Shown: positions 33,312-46,230 of the stretch, piece after piece
Layout: the number at the start of each line of letters is the position of its first letter
Numbering within the stretch: position 1 is the first letter of the stretch
DNA from: Sipunculus nudus
Lineage: Eukaryota > Annelida > Sipuncula > Golfingiida > Sipunculidae
DNA: 64,000 bases
Direction of reading: 5' to 3'
NCBI GenBank assembly: GCA_026874595.1
Contig: CM049306.1
Coordinates: 3,798,019 to 3,862,018, forward strand
Program-made: the position numbers and the translations under genes
Notes under the pieces: generated by a model
What the model was told of the DNA's origin: nothing
The model's database searches: none
The model's input: the letters and a program-made list of their open reading frames with translations, nothing else

Positions 33312-35430
33312 TGACAGTGCCTATAGTGTTGACCAAAATGAAAAGCCCTCGCATTGAAAGCGGAGCCATGTGGTCTTTGAATTAAAAACCTTTACTTCCT
33401 TTTAAGAGGGAACATTCCTTCCAATGAATATTGGGGATCAATGGGGATTATAGTGGACCCGCGTGACCGCGTATCGACGGAAATGGCTTTTTGGCCGGAC
33501 ATGCGCTCTGGCCACGGTCTTAACAGGCCAGTGAAAAACCCCGAGGCGCCTCCTGAAAAAGCGCCACAGGCGTTGAAGACCTTGAAGCACATAATAAATA
33601 GGGGCACCAAACTGGAAAATATTAAAATTATTAATTATTCAGCTTAATATGGCATAATCAAGCAACATAAAACAAACTTGTCCTAGAAGAGCACACCAGC
33701 GATACGTATGCCGAATTTATAGAGTCAATTTAGAATGGAAGCAGGTAAACCGTGGTCTAGAAAAACAAATTCCGCATTAATTATATAGAATAAAACGTTT
33801 GGACAAACGAAGAAAGACAACCCTGTTATGTATCCACACAATCGGTATCGGTTCAAACCTTGTGCAGGCCCAGCATCTAAATCACAATTTGGCTTATTCT
33901 CAATGTGTTCAAATAATATTTGTGGTGAAGCATTTTTGTTCCAACAAGTGCCTCTTAACAGTTTTTCAGTCCACGTCCTAAATTAAAGCTAACGCCAAGG
34001 TGTATCGAACAACAGTCAAAAGCAAGAGAGAATTGACCATTTAAAAACGACAGATTCAGGGCCATTTATGAACATAACATATATAATATGTATAGAAAAC
34101 CATTACTGAAATAAACTAGTCGGCTAACTGCTTACATTATTGCCTTTTCCGAAATGTAGCCGTCAAAACACGATTCAGTTGGCAATTATATGGGGCTGGT
34201 AAGCCTAACCTGACAGGCTTAATCAGCAATACGGGTAAATGTACTAAGTTACGTAAACATTTCGCTGAGGGGAAAAGTTCGGTCCATTTCGGGATTTGAG
34301 TCCATGTCTGTGACGCACGTCTTGTGAGTCCGATTCTGCAGAGTGAAATAAATTTCAAGTTTCATCCCAAGATGTCGTAATAGAGTATAAACCCCAATAG
34401 CTTTTCCTGTATATTTGAAGCTAAAATCAGTGCAGGCTTACCATAACCCATGTTGTCCTGTATTGTCTTTGGGTATCAAGACTGGAAGTACAACAATTGA
34501 ACAAAATAAAACGTTCAGGATTGGCAGCTGTTAACAACTGTTTCCTGTTAAAGGTAATTTTTTCGAATATTATCAATCATTTGCTATTTCTATCCTACAA
34601 ATTGATCGACGAGTTTGGAGTGTGTATCAAGCCTGGACATAAAGCAAGGGAATACAATTGATTTTTTTTGGTAACATGAAGCTGTAAAGATATGTTATCT
34701 GACAGAAGAACATCAACTATGTATAATAAATATACTCAAAGATCACTTCATATTCTTCTACAAAAACTATTTACCTTAGAATAGAATTAAACCATCGCCT
34801 CCAACTGCAACACCTCCCCCCTAATTTCTAACCTCTGGTTAGAAATTCTTCACCTAGCCTTCTATAAATCAATATCCTACAGTTAAGACAGAAGGAGACC
34901 GTGATGCACAGACGTTTGTTTATTCTGTTGATTCCGCAAATTATAGCGCCACCTACTGGTTGGTTACCCTGAAACGAGAAGTAGTATAGATAACCCCAAT
35001 ATCCTTTGAAGCTTGATAAATCTATTACCTGTGACTGTTATTGGTATATTCTGATCAAAAGTAAGTTTTGAAAAACCAGGCGCATGGAAAGGGTAGAGTT
35101 ATAATTCAGGGCTGAGGAGTGAATAAAAGCGGGGGGGCATTTTGGCACGACCCTAACTGTACCCGTTAAACATGTCTAAGTGGCAAATACTGGGGGGAGG
35201 GTGGGGGTAATGTATGACATCGGATGTAAGGTTAAGTTCAAAAATTAATATCAGGTATTAATCTGTGACTGTTTATTAATATTTTGCCTGAAGGGCAGTT
35301 TGAGAAAATCAGCCATATTTGAAATAAAGCTCAAACAGGGACAATTGGAAGATATAAAGGATCTGTCGTATAGTTTAAGGCTGTGGGAATAAGGTCAGTG
35401 GCAAATTTAAATATCAGATGCAAATCTATG
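33312..35430. repeat. segmental duplication block, copy 3
   Basis: 33325-33690 is the third copy of the 380-bp module, 33690-34240 matches 2540-3105, and 34384-35430 matches 22054-23117. The join at 34240-34384 holds an LTR fragment. No gene visible. Confidence 0.75.
34253..34381 (-). mobile_element. LTR fragment related to the TRIM at 17.3 kb
   Basis: On the minus strand it reads GACGTGCGTCACAGACATGG, then ACTCAAATCCCGAAATGGACC and TTTTCCCCTCAGCGAAATGT, ending ACGTAAC. This aligns with TTGTGCGCCAACGACATGGG...TTTTACCCTGAGCAATTTGT...GTTAC of the TRIM LTR. It is diverged and its ends are not exact, so it is probably an old solo LTR. Confidence 0.5.
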
Positions 35431-37285
35431 ACTTAAAGTCTAATCATCGTCAAAAAGCATGAAAATTACATTTTTCTGAAAAACGTCTGGTTTTATAGAT
35501 GTTTGCTATATCTATCTTTTCACAAAAACACGTTCTTGGGGTAATATTGTATCAATTAGAAAAATAAGTATTTTAATTCAGATGTCAACCCCTCCTGCGG
35601 TGCAAACAGGACCAGCTGTCAGCTCGGTGAGAGTTAGCAGCGTGTAAGTTGCTTATTGGTTAACCGTGCGATCTCGCGGTATTAGGCAAATGGTTGATTG
35701 ACAGCCGGGAAAAAGCTTATCTTTATTACCGGCACTTACTAATTGACACTAATTAATACAAACACCCCCCCCCCCATATACGCCTTACCCAGAAGTAAAC
35801 TGTACATCGTACTCCTCCAGTCGCCGAATAATGTCTATGTCACTGCCCTAAAATATGTTCGTGTCACCCAATAAGGGTCCTGGCACCAAGAATATACCTA
35901 GAAATATGAATTTATCGATTGTTATTTCTGTAATATTGACCCTGTTATATACTTTAACATTTTCTCCCAGGGTCCATCATTACATCGCCAAAACCATTAC
36001 CGAATACATCGTTCCTTCTTTTATAATATACACTATCTTCAATCTGAACGTCATGGGTCGAAGAAAATAGAGTAGAATGAGCGAAGATAAAATTCGCTTT
36101 TGAACGAGAGACAGTCACATACTGCTGATCACAATGTTCCGCCGAGGGTGGTGCAGCAATATGGGTGGGTCTGCGTTGCACGAATGAATTTTGTGAGAGG
36201 AACGCGGCACCAAGTCACACCACCACGTCGCCTGCTAACAAATTTTGCGAAGTGAACCGCGCCGGAGTCTTAGCTATGAGAGCGATCGGTAAAAAAGGAA
36301 GAGCGGCCGCAGCACGATTTAGCGCGTATATGACTGGTGTAAATAAATCTAATGAGAGAGAGAGAGGGAGAGACAAGCTGTTAATTGGATTAGGGTATAT
36401 GGTGGTCTGAATGAGAGCGCAGAGTAAACAGAGTGATCGTTCTTATCAGTCACTTCACACCTAACGCGTGCCCCGGCGCGGTAGCCCATGACCTGATTAC
36501 CGATGACCGACCCCTCGGACCAGTAAGCTCCGCCTACTTTAGTTTGACAGTTCTCCAGTTTTCATGATGCCTAATAAAATCTTTTTTTTTAACATTGAAA
36601 AACCATTAAATTTTATAATTTATATATTAAAACCGATTCTCATCCCAACATTTAGTGAAAAAATACAACTGTCACTTGCGCTTATATCCCTGTTTTCCAC
36701 TCAAACGAAATTTCTCTTCCCAAACAGTTTTTGGCCGTTTTCTCAAAACAGTATTTCAGGAGACTGTACGGTCTTCAGAGCGATATTTCTCAAAAACCAT
36801 CGAATATAGTCTTCAAATTTTGCATATAGGTAAATCAACAAGTATTCTAAAATGCGTTTTTTTCTTTTTCCTATATCGTTTTCAGTGTAGTAGAAATACG
36901 TTATTTAAACGAAATAAGTATTGTTAACATCACACATTTTTCTTAAATTTCAAATTCATTATGAAAAAAAGACAATAAATAAATAACAAAAAAAAAAAAA
37001 AACGCCTGGAGATATTTGTATGTAGTTTCAAATGATACTGTTTCTACATACATACCTTATGCCAATTTTGAGATATATCCAATTAAAAAAAAATAATTTT
37101 AAATCATTTCAAGTTTTAAATTTTCAAAGTGGACACTGTTACACTTTTTAAATATATCTCATCTGATAGAGAATATTCCAAGGATTCTAAATATATATAC
37201 ATCACTGTGTCTAAAATTATTATTAATATGAATTCTGAAGCTAAATTAAACCAAGGTTGTTTGACGATGATTAGACCTTAAAGTA
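35431..37285 (+). mobile_element. 1.85-kb DNA transposon with Mutator-like transposase remnant
   Basis: Absent from the paralogous copy at about 23117 (ATCTATGACATTGTGCCC), so it is an insertion. The ends are inverted: AAGTCTAATCATCGTCAAA at the left and TTTGACGATGATTAGACCTT at the right. The target duplication is not clear, at most 2 bp. A transposase fragment is at 36165-36350. The right half (36560-37250) is AT-rich and non-coding. Confidence 0.72.
36165..36350 (+). pseudogene. transposase fragment, Mutator-like transposase domain type
   Basis: Encodes NKFCEVNRAGVLAMRAIGKK followed by GRAAAARFSAYM. This resembles the start of the 'Mutator-like transposase domain' family, in which the pattern E-V/L-N-R...AMR-x-I/L-G-x-G-R is conserved (recalled from memory, not searched). 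Only about 60 codons are left; the catalytic region is absent. The surrounding frame is short and opens at the ATG at 36165. Confidence 0.5.
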
Positions 37286-37617
37286 ACATTGTGCCCAATT
37301 TTGAAATCGAAGATGTTGCTCTCGGGAGGACCTAAGCTGGTCTACCAACAAAATGTTTACTTAAATATGGATATAGAAATAAATTCATCAACCCCTATAA
37401 GCCTCCCTTGCCATCGAGGAAAGCTTGATTAATTTTGGTTTTCCTGCGTCAGCTTTAGGTCTACTATCAGTTTCTTTATATGTATATATTGTCTTCAAAG
37501 AATGCAGAATAGTTCATTCCGACATTTCATGTATGCCAACAGCAAACAAAAGTTCCGAGAAACGTCTAATCAGTGTAAACATATACTTGTCGCTACTTAC
37601 TGATTCAGCTGCGTAAA
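37286..37617. repeat. segmental duplication block, matches 23118-23445
   Basis: Near-identical to the counterpart, from ACATTGTGCCCAATTTTG to GCTGCGTAAA. Confidence 0.8.
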
Positions 37618-38399
37618 TTAAGGCGGTTTCACACCGGATGCATCCGAACGAATATGACACGAACGAATATTTCTGTCGTTCCGACTAAAATCCTGTCGCA
37701 TCCGAAATTTCATTCACACCAAATCCGAACGATATTTTTGGTCTCCGACCGAGGAATTTTCGTCTCCGAAATTCGTAATGGACAGATATATGAGCAATAT
37801 ATCGGATGCACTAAAATTTTAGGCTTTATGGCCATATACATAGACCTATACAAAAATGTCGAATATTTCTGAACGTGTATATTGATTTTCTGATTAATTT
37901 GTAATTAATAATTATTAATAATAAAGTTTTTATCTCTGAGTGTACTGACTGTATAATTGAAAATAATATTTACCACTTACTCGACCAAGATTCCCATTTC
38001 AACATGAATTTAAATAATAATTGCGCAACCTCTTGTTTCAAGAGAACGGATGCCACTGTAACTGCTGCATTTCAAGTTAAATTAAAGTTTAAATCACTAG
38101 TTAAGTATGATTTATATTTCATTTTCAAATCTGCCAATATGATTTTTAACAGACTGCGCACAGCTATTAAACTTCTGTTTAAATGCGAAACGTTGAACTA
38201 AAAATAATACTATGATAATAATACATATTACAAATGAAAAAAGTTATAGTTCTATGATTTTTTTTTCTAAATTTACCGCGGATTATTTTATTGGTAATAA
38301 ACAGCAAGTCCTGGATAATGTCGCTAACTTGTGTTCATATCGCTTACACAGCTGACTTATATTCAGGGACGTAAATATAAGCGGGGGGGGGGGAGGCTA

Positions 38400-38428
38400 G
38401 GAGGGATGATCAATGTAATCATCCCTCC
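38400..38428. repeat. 11-bp-stem hairpin inside the snap-back element
   Basis: GGAGGGATGAT, loop CAATGTA, ATCATCCCTCC. A related but imperfect hairpin occurs in the other arm (about 39267-39303). Confidence 0.8.
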
Positions 38429-39512
38429 CCCCTTTCGGAGTATAAATTTAATATATTGCAAATAATATATTAAGAAATAGAATTTACCCTGAAAAATTAC
38501 ATTTAACCTGGTTTAAAAGTCCGTTTTGTCCCGGATTCTAAATTAAAATAAGTTAAATAAATAAATTAAAGTAATAAATCCACCCAGGAAATTTACATAT
38601 TATATAATGTAAAGTCTGATTTAAATGGGAAAATCATTGGAGCTAAAAAACTGTTATAAATATCTGTTTAAATCAAATTAATTTGATTTAAATAAAATAA
38701 TCCCTGTTTTATATTTTTATCACATAATTTTAAAATAGTGAACAAGGAAACAACACTTCTATGTTGTACAGTATTACATATATATCAAATAAGTAACGTA
38801 CAAATGAACCAGTCTGGTTAAAAATATTCCAGCTCTTTTGTGTTCAAGGTGAAAAGAAGCCATACTTGTCCGATGCGAACGACAAGGAATAAGGCGGTTT
38901 CACACCGGATGCGTCCGAACGAATTTTACGTCCGAACGAAAATTTGCTATACGAACGAAAAAATAAAATCCTTTATTTTATGTTGGTGCATACACACCTA
39001 ATCCGAACGATGCTATCCGAAGGAAAAAAATAGAACATGCTCCAAAGATTTTCCCATTTAAATCAGACTTCTTTTTATTTAATATGTATATTTCCTTGGG
39101 GATAATTATATTTAATAAGGGGATTTCAATCACCGCTTGGCCATTTGTTTTAATTTACAACCGGGGACAAAACATTTATACCTTTAAACCAGGTTAAGAT
39201 ATAATATTTCATGGTGAATTCTAATTCTTAATATATTATTGGCAATATATTAAAGTTATTCTCTGAAGAGGGAAGGGGGTGATGATTACATTCATCATCC
39301 CCCTACCCCTTCCCTCTATATTGACGCCCCTGAATATAAGTCGAATAAGCGATATGAACACAAATTAGCAACATTATCCAGGACTTGGTGTTCCTTACCC
39401 AACCCCTCCCCAAATAATAAAATGTTCCGCGATATAATAAGAGAAAAAATCATGGAACAATAACATTTTTCATGTGTTATATTTATCATTATTATGTAAT
39501 AGTATTATTATT

Positions 39513-40966
39513 ATGTTAAAACAAGGCATAAATGGTAAAATATTACGTGTTATAAAATCAATGTATTCCAAAATGCAGTTTTGTATATTAACTGAGAGTG
39601 GACTTACAGATTATTTTGCATGTTCGGTAGGTACCCGGCAAGGTTGTATGATAAGTCCTTTATTATTGTCTTTATTTATTAATGAGTATTGTAACATGTT
39701 AGATGGAAGCGATTGTCAGGGGATATATGTAAATGGAAATCTCTCAAATTTAATGACATTGTTATTTGCAGATGATATGGTTAATTGTGGGGATACTGTA
39801 GGTAGACTTCAGCAACAGATTGATCTCTTACAAAAGTTTTGTGAAAATTATGGTTTCAAAATTAATACAGATAAAACTAAGATTATGGTTTTTAGGAAAG
39901 GTGGTCCCTTACGAAAAGTAGAAAAATGGTATTTAAAAGGTAAACAGTTAGAAGGGGTTCCATACTACAAATATCTTGGTATTATTTTCTCCACAAAATA
40001 ATCTTGGTTAAATACACAACAACAGCAGGTTTACAAGCAAACAAAGCTGTATGCATGATTAAAACATTCAGCAAAAAGTGTAAATATGTAAGTACAAAAC
40101 ATCTCTTTTATTTATTTGATCAAATGGTAGTGCCAATATTAACATATGGATGTGAGTTGTGGGGTTTTAAAAAATCAGAAACTATAGAGAGAGTACAGTA
40201 CAAATTCTGCAAACAAATTTTAAATGTAGGTCAGAATACTCCAAATGCAGCAGCATTAGGGGAATGTGGCAGATTTCCTTTGTTTGTAACTTGCTTATTG
40301 CGTTGTATTAAGTATTGGATTAAACGTTTGTATATGCCAGAACATAGATATCAGAAACAGGTGTACAATATGTTGATGAATTTAGATAACAGTGGTAAAT
40401 CAAATTGGGTATCTGAAGTAAGAACACTGTTGTTCCAGTCTGGTTTTGGATATGTTTGGATGGCACAGTACATTGGAGATGTGAATTATTTTATGAAAGA
40501 AGTTGAAATGAGAATAAAAGATATGGCCATTCAAAATTGGCATGGTGATATTGAATTGTGCAGTAAACTCTACTATTATGGTACTTTTAAATCTATGCTC
40601 ACTCTAGAAAAATATGTTGATTGTATCCCAAATAAACAACACCGTACAGCACTTGCTAAACTTCGATGTTCAAATCATGAATTAGCTATAGAAATGGGCC
40701 GCCATAAAAACATTTCTCGTGATGAAAGGATCTGTAAATATTGTTTATGCTATGGATTCAATATTGTTGAGGATGAAGCTCACTTTATGCAAGAGTGTAA
40801 ATTATATCACGATTTGAGGTTAAAATATATTAGACAAGACTTGCATTATCCAAGTGAACAAAATTTTATAAAATTATTTAATTTAGATAATCCATTTGAA
40901 ATATCAAAAGTTGCTGCATATGTGTTTAATTCGTTTTTGAGGAGACGGAAAATGATAGATGGTTGA
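39513..40966 (+). pseudogene. non-LTR reverse transcriptase, 5'-truncated
   Basis: Begins in the RT: LKQGINGKILRVIKSMYSKM, GTRQGCMISPLLLSLFINEY (motif B), LFADDMV (motif C), NTDKTKIMVFRKGG and YKYLGIIFS. A frameshift at about 39998 leads to the second frame (40004-40966): thumb LTYGCELWGF and a C-terminal Cys/His motif (CKYCLCYGFNIVEDEAHFMQ followed by EC). It is not the same family as the L1-like LINE at 11-15 kb: motif C is FADD and the tail differs. The clade is unresolved, perhaps CR1/Jockey group. The endonuclease and first RT motifs are missing. Confidence 0.85.
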
Positions 40967-41349
40967 ATTATGTATTTTAAACAGTACCCACTGTTGACAG
41001 CACAATAGATTCATTGTGTACTTAGGTGTGCAATAATGTTACATGTGTTTATGGCACGATTGATTAGTCATTTTAAGACTGTTACTTAACATTATATTGT
41101 TGTAATTTTTGAACTGACTGTTTATTGAAATGTAATTATGTTTATCCTCACAGATGATGGCAAAACAGATTTATATGTATGTAGGTATGCAGTTCTGTTA
41201 CTTGTGTTGATGGCAGTGTTTACTAGAAAATATAAGACTGCTACCTTCCATTGGATTGATGTACTTTTAAAATTGAATATTTATTGAAATGTTTGGAACT
41301 TTGGGCCTGAGGCCTTTTTCCTGAATAAAGTTCTGTTCTGTTCTGTTCT
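39513..41349 (+). mobile_element. non-LTR retrotransposon in right arm of the snap-back element
   Basis: The inverted-arm homology stops at about 39512 and resumes at about 41350, which defines the insertion. The 3' end is CTGAATAAAG followed by a short (TTCTG)n tail instead of poly-A, as in CR1/L2-like LINEs. No clear target duplication was found. Confidence 0.8.
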
Positions 41350-41747
41350 ATTGTTAGTTCAGCGTTTTGCAAATAAACAGAAGTTCCAAAGCTGTGGGCA
41401 GACTGTTCTAAATCATATTGGCAGATATGAAAATCAAATATAAATCAAACTAAACTAGTGATTAAAACTTTGATTTAACTTGAAATGCAGGAATTGCAAT
41501 GGAATCTGTTCTGTTGAAACAACAGGTTGTGCAATTATTCTTAAAGGCACGTTGAAATTGGAATCTTGTCCAGTCAGTGGTAAATATCTGTTGCCTGTAA
41601 ACTCATGACTATAGCTGGTACTTGCAAGGCCCAATAATTTTCAATAATACAGTCAGTTCACTCAGAGATAAACTTAATTATTATTAATTACAAATTAATG
41701 AGAAAATCAATTTACAAGTTCAGAAATATTCGAAATTTTCTTAATAG

Positions 41748-41854
<107 letters not shown>

Positions 41855-42211
41855 TTTATAGTAGTGCATCCGATAAGTTGCTCATATAGCTGTCCAATAC
41901 GAATTTCGGAGACGACAATTCCTAGGTCGGAAACCAAAAATATCGTTCGGATTTGGTGTGAATGAAATTTCGGATGCGACATGATTTTAGTCGGAACGAC
42001 AGAAATATTCGTTCGTGTCATATTCGTTGGGACGCATCCGGTGTGAAACAGACTATAGAACATGTTCTATTTTTTTCGTTCGGATAGCATCGTTCGGATA
42101 AGGTGTGTATTCACCAACATAAAATAAAGTGTTTTATTTTTTCGTTCGTACACCAAATTTTCCTTCGGACGTAAAATTCGTTCGTACGCATCCGGTGTGA
42201 AACCGCCTTTA

Positions 42212-44000
42212 TGGCCAAACTATCGCAAATAACCCTATTTAAGAGTTTTCGCTCAAAGTACTTCTTATACCCAGATAGGTCCATGTCAAACGCGAAAATC
42301 TTTTCGAGTTTTCCCCTGGCTTCCTGTTATAACTTTCAGAAAATCCTTCGTGATACGATCTCTTTAATAGCTCAGCTGACTGTAAGTCATCTGAGTTATA
42401 GCGATCACCCTTTGTCCGTCGTCCGTCCGGACGTCTGTCCGTTAAGAGGGCACAAATCGTAACCGCTGGATCTGGAATCTTCTTACTTGACATCAAGGGA
42501 TATCCATGAAAAATCTTCTTGGAAACCTGGAATTAGGTCTCTGTTACCCATATTCTTTAAGCTATGGGGCTCCGAAGTACCCCCAAGAATAATGGAAAAT
42601 TTGAAACAAAAGCTCCAGTATCTGAACAACTAATCCATTTTTCACCATGAATTTTTGCATAGATATCATGGAGTGTGGGATCAGTTTCTGCAGACTGGTA
42701 GCGCCCTCTTTATTTTTCCAATTTTTATGATTTTTTTTTCTCTATTTTTGAGACCTCTTAAGATGCGGTCATCTGTTAACAGGGCACAAATCATTAGGAC
42801 TTGACCTAGAATCTTCTCTCTCGATATGCAGGGAGGTCAGTAAAAAATCTCCTTGGAAACCTAAAATTAGGTCTCTGTTACTCATAAACTCTGAGCTATT
42901 GGGCTCCGAAGTAGGACTGGACTGGACCTAGAAATTTCTCTCTTGACATGCAGGGAGGCCCATGAAAAGTCTTTGTGGTAATCTGAAATTAGGTCACTGT
43001 AACCAATAAACTTTGAGCTATGGGGTCCGAAGTACTCCCCCCTCCCCGAATAATGGAAAATTTGATACAAAAGCTCAAGTATCTAAACAACTAATGCATT
43101 GATCACCATGATTCTTTGCATAGATATTGATCATGGAGTGTTTCATCAGTTTCTGCAGACTGGTGGGGCTACCTTTATTCTTCGATTTTTTACGATTTTT
43201 TTTTAGACCATAAAAGAAGCGGTCATCTGTTAACAGGGCACAAATCGTTAGGACTTACCTAAAAATTCCTCTCTTGACAAGCAGGGAGGCCAATGAAAAG
43301 TCTCTGTGGAAACCTGAAATTAGGTCTCTGTTACCCATAAACTCTGAGCTATGGGGCTCCGAAGTACCCCGCAGAATAATGGAAAATTTTATACAAAAGC
43401 TCAAGTAACTAAACAATTAATGCATTGATCTATCTTTGCATAGATATTGATCATGGAGTGTTTCATCAGCTTCTGCAGACTGGTGGCGCTACCTATATAT
43501 TTTTTTTTTTACGATTTTTTTAGACATTAAAAGATGTGGTCATCTGTTAACAGGGCACAAATGGTTAGGACTGGACCTAGAATTTTTTCTCTTGACAAGC
43601 AGGGAGGCCCATGAAAAGTCTTTGTGGTAACATGAAATTAGGTCTCTGTGACCCATATCCTTTGAGCTATGCTCAAGTTGAATGGGGATAGCACCTACAA
43701 AATTTGCCATTGATAAAATTCTCTTTTTGAATGTATTCCTAGTCAGCTGAGAGTCATGACCCCTGGGTCACTAGTTACTTGTATACCTCCTTAGTTATAC
43801 TTTATTTTTAAAACAGGCTCTTGTCCAAAAGTTATACCCGCACTTCTGAAGCAGAAGAGCAAATTCCTTTTGTCATCAACGCGTATTTTAAAGTTGTTCC
43901 ATAGATGATTAACAGTGTAGTAGTTGTACCTTGCTTCGCATACCTTTTGTACCCTGATCGATCGCTCACTGTGCAGCTCGACCTTATCATTCTGAATATC
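42212..44000 (-). pseudogene. sulfotransferase relic 3 (copy of relic 2)
   Basis: 42240-42350 matches the C-terminal coding end and 43813-44000 the start of exon 2, with the conserved acceptor TTACAG and the residues VELHSERSIRVQKVCEARYN and LLFCFRSAGITFGQ. It carries the same pearl/HINE-like insertion as relic 2, so both derive from one already broken copy. Non-functional. Confidence 0.78.
42369..43774 (+). mobile_element. pearl/HINE-like element, complete copy
   Basis: Starts AGCTCAGCTGACTGTAAGTC, ends GACCCCTGGGTCACTAG, flanked by T (42368) and T (43775). Four to five units of about 330 bp. Orthologous by duplication to 23610-24900, but the unit number and order differ. Confidence 0.68.
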
Positions 44001-44119
44001 CTGTAACAACAATAAACCAACATATAATCTATGTCGTCTATCTGTAAGAAAGAGGGGACACAAAGTAATGAAGCTTGTGCAACGAGTAAGCATCAACAAC
44101 TCTGTTGGTACCTTGACCA

Positions 44120-44890
44120 TTCAGTTTGATGAACAGGATAGACTGCCGCATCCTTGACCACTGAGTGTGATGTACAGGATAGACTGCCGCATCCTTGACC
44201 ACTGAGTGTCATGTACAGGATAGACTGCCGCATCCTTGACTACTGAGTGTCATGTACAGGATAGACTGCCGCATCCTTGACCACTGAGTGTCATGTACAG
44301 GATAGACTGCCGCATCCTTGACCACTGAGTGTCATGTACAGGATAGACTGCCGCATCCTTGACTACTGAGTGTCATGTACAGGATAGACTGCCGCATCCT
44401 TGACCACTGAGTGTGATGTACAGGATAGACTGCCGCATCCTTGACCACTGAGTGTGATGAACAGGATAGACTGCCGCATCCTTGACCACTGAGTGTGATG
44501 AACAGGATAGACTGCCGCATCCTTGACCACTGAGTGTCATGTACAGGATAGACTGCCGCATCCTTGACCACTGTGTGTCATGTACAGGATAGACTGCCGC
44601 ATCCTTGACCACTGAGTGTCATGTACAGGATAGACTGCCGCATCCTTGACCACTGAGTGTCATGTACAGGATAGACTGCCGCATCCTTGACCACTGAGTG
44701 TCATGTACAGGATAGACTGCCGCATCCTTGACCACTGAGTGTCATGTACAGGATAGACTGCCGCATCCTTGACCACTGAGTGTCATGTACAGGATAGACT
44801 GCCGCATCCTTGACCACTGAGTGTCATGTACAGGATAGACTGCCGCATCCTTGACCACTGAGTGTGATGTACAGGAAAGTCTGCCTTTGC
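44120..44890. repeat. 41-bp minisatellite, second array, 18 regular units
   Basis: GACTGCCGC recurs from 44141 to 44838, 697 bp = 17 x 41, so 18 units without indels. Here the GTGTCATG variant dominates, while the first array is mostly GTGTGATG. Rare TTGACTACTG and CTGTGTGTC variants are specific to this array. Confidence 0.97.
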
Positions 44891-45010
44891 CAGTCCGCGT
44901 GATACACAGGTTAGAATGCCGCTACCTTGATATTCAGTGTGAGTAACTGGTTATACTGCCGGTACTTGAACCATTCAGTGTGTTGTACAGGATAGTTTGC
45001 CGGTTTTCAC
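44891..45010. repeat. decayed units of the 41-bp minisatellite
   Basis: Three diverged units with TACCTTGATATTCAGTGTGA, TTGAACCATTCAGTGTGTTG and GGATAGTTTGCCGG. More lie at 46093-46230. Confidence 0.7.
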
Positions 45011-46092
45011 AAGAGGACTCTGGCTTAGTTATTGTATAGCATGGTCTAGTAGGGAGTATTACCAGTTAAATTGTTTTGATCATTTACTGTACATTATATG
45101 GAGTATCATGTTTAGATATTAGCGTGAGAGGTCTGGTTACAGAACATACGTGTCTCGTTTGATATAAATTTCAGTGCAGTTTAATTCAGTGGGAGCCGTC
45201 TGTGTTTGGTGGTTAAAGTCATGACTGTTTGTTGTTGACTTCAAAGATTGTGCACCTGTTAAGTTTGGGTTTCTCAGTGTTTTATTTTTGAAGGCGTGTC
45301 CATATTAACATTCATATAATAATTGGCAGTTGGCATAATGGGGAGTGTTGATTGGCTAGAGGACGGTCAGGACTTGTGATGTCAGCAAGCAAATATAAGT
45401 CGTGATGAAGGGAATGTACGACACAAGTGCCCGGTCACCGTACCAGTTTCGGTATAGCCTGCCGATGTCTACAGTCCAGGGGCATGTCTGCGATGATTCT
45501 TGCCGCGGGGAACAGACCGAGGACTTTATTTAAACGTGTAACGGTGGAGATACTGGATATCGCTGTGTGGAAGCATGTTTGGTTACGCAGACCTGAATGA
45601 TTCAAGGAAACATCAACTGTGATAAACAATTTTTCTTAGTAAAGAAAGAATCGTCTGTGCGCAAATAAGTGAGTACTGCGTGAACTTTGTCTTGAGACTT
45701 ATACCAGTGCACCTACGAGTGACTATTGCTGGTTGGAGCTTCGTGTATCTGTGATCGGATAAAACTGTGAACACAGCGCCTACAAACGTCCAGCCGGGCA
45801 GCGCAACATTCGGATGTCAAGTGTGTCATGTGATCAGAAAGATGTTTAAACAAGAGATTGTTCTGTGTAATTTCGTTAACGGATTCGGTGTTTATTTCTG
45901 TGTTTATAATCGAACGTTTGTATTCATCAATGCTTGTACATATGGAGCGCCTCTCCAGAGATTGTGTCTTCTTTTTTTATTATATTGAAGTGTTTTGTTA
46001 ACACACGTCTTAGTAATTTCTTTGAGTGTACGTTTGCACGAGTTTCAACCAGTTAGTCTGACTTTTCAAAGAACCTGGACGTTCCCATCTTT
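45011..46092. other. about 1.1-kb insert between decayed minisatellite units, promoter-like
   Basis: Single-copy in the window and placed between two groups of decayed 41-bp units, so probably an insertion. It holds ATTGGC (inverted CCAAT, 45351) and AAATATAAG (TATA-like, 45391) about 40 bp apart, as in LTR or gene promoters. No LTR ends, coding region or target duplication could be found. It could be a solo LTR or an unrecognised element. Confidence 0.35.
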
Positions 46093-46230
46093 AGCGATGT
46101 GTCACCAATGCCTTGAACATTCAGTGTGATGTATAGAAAAGACTGCTGGAACCTTGGCCATTAAGTGTCATTTAGATGTTAGACAGCTGGTACCTTGACC
46201 TTTCAGCGTAATGAACAAATCAGACTGAAT
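46093..46230. repeat. decayed units of the 41-bp minisatellite, distal group
   Basis: CCTTGAACATTCAGTGTGAT, CCTTGGCCATTAAGTGTCAT and CCTTGACCTTTCAGCGTAAT at roughly 45-55-bp spacing. Confidence 0.65.
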
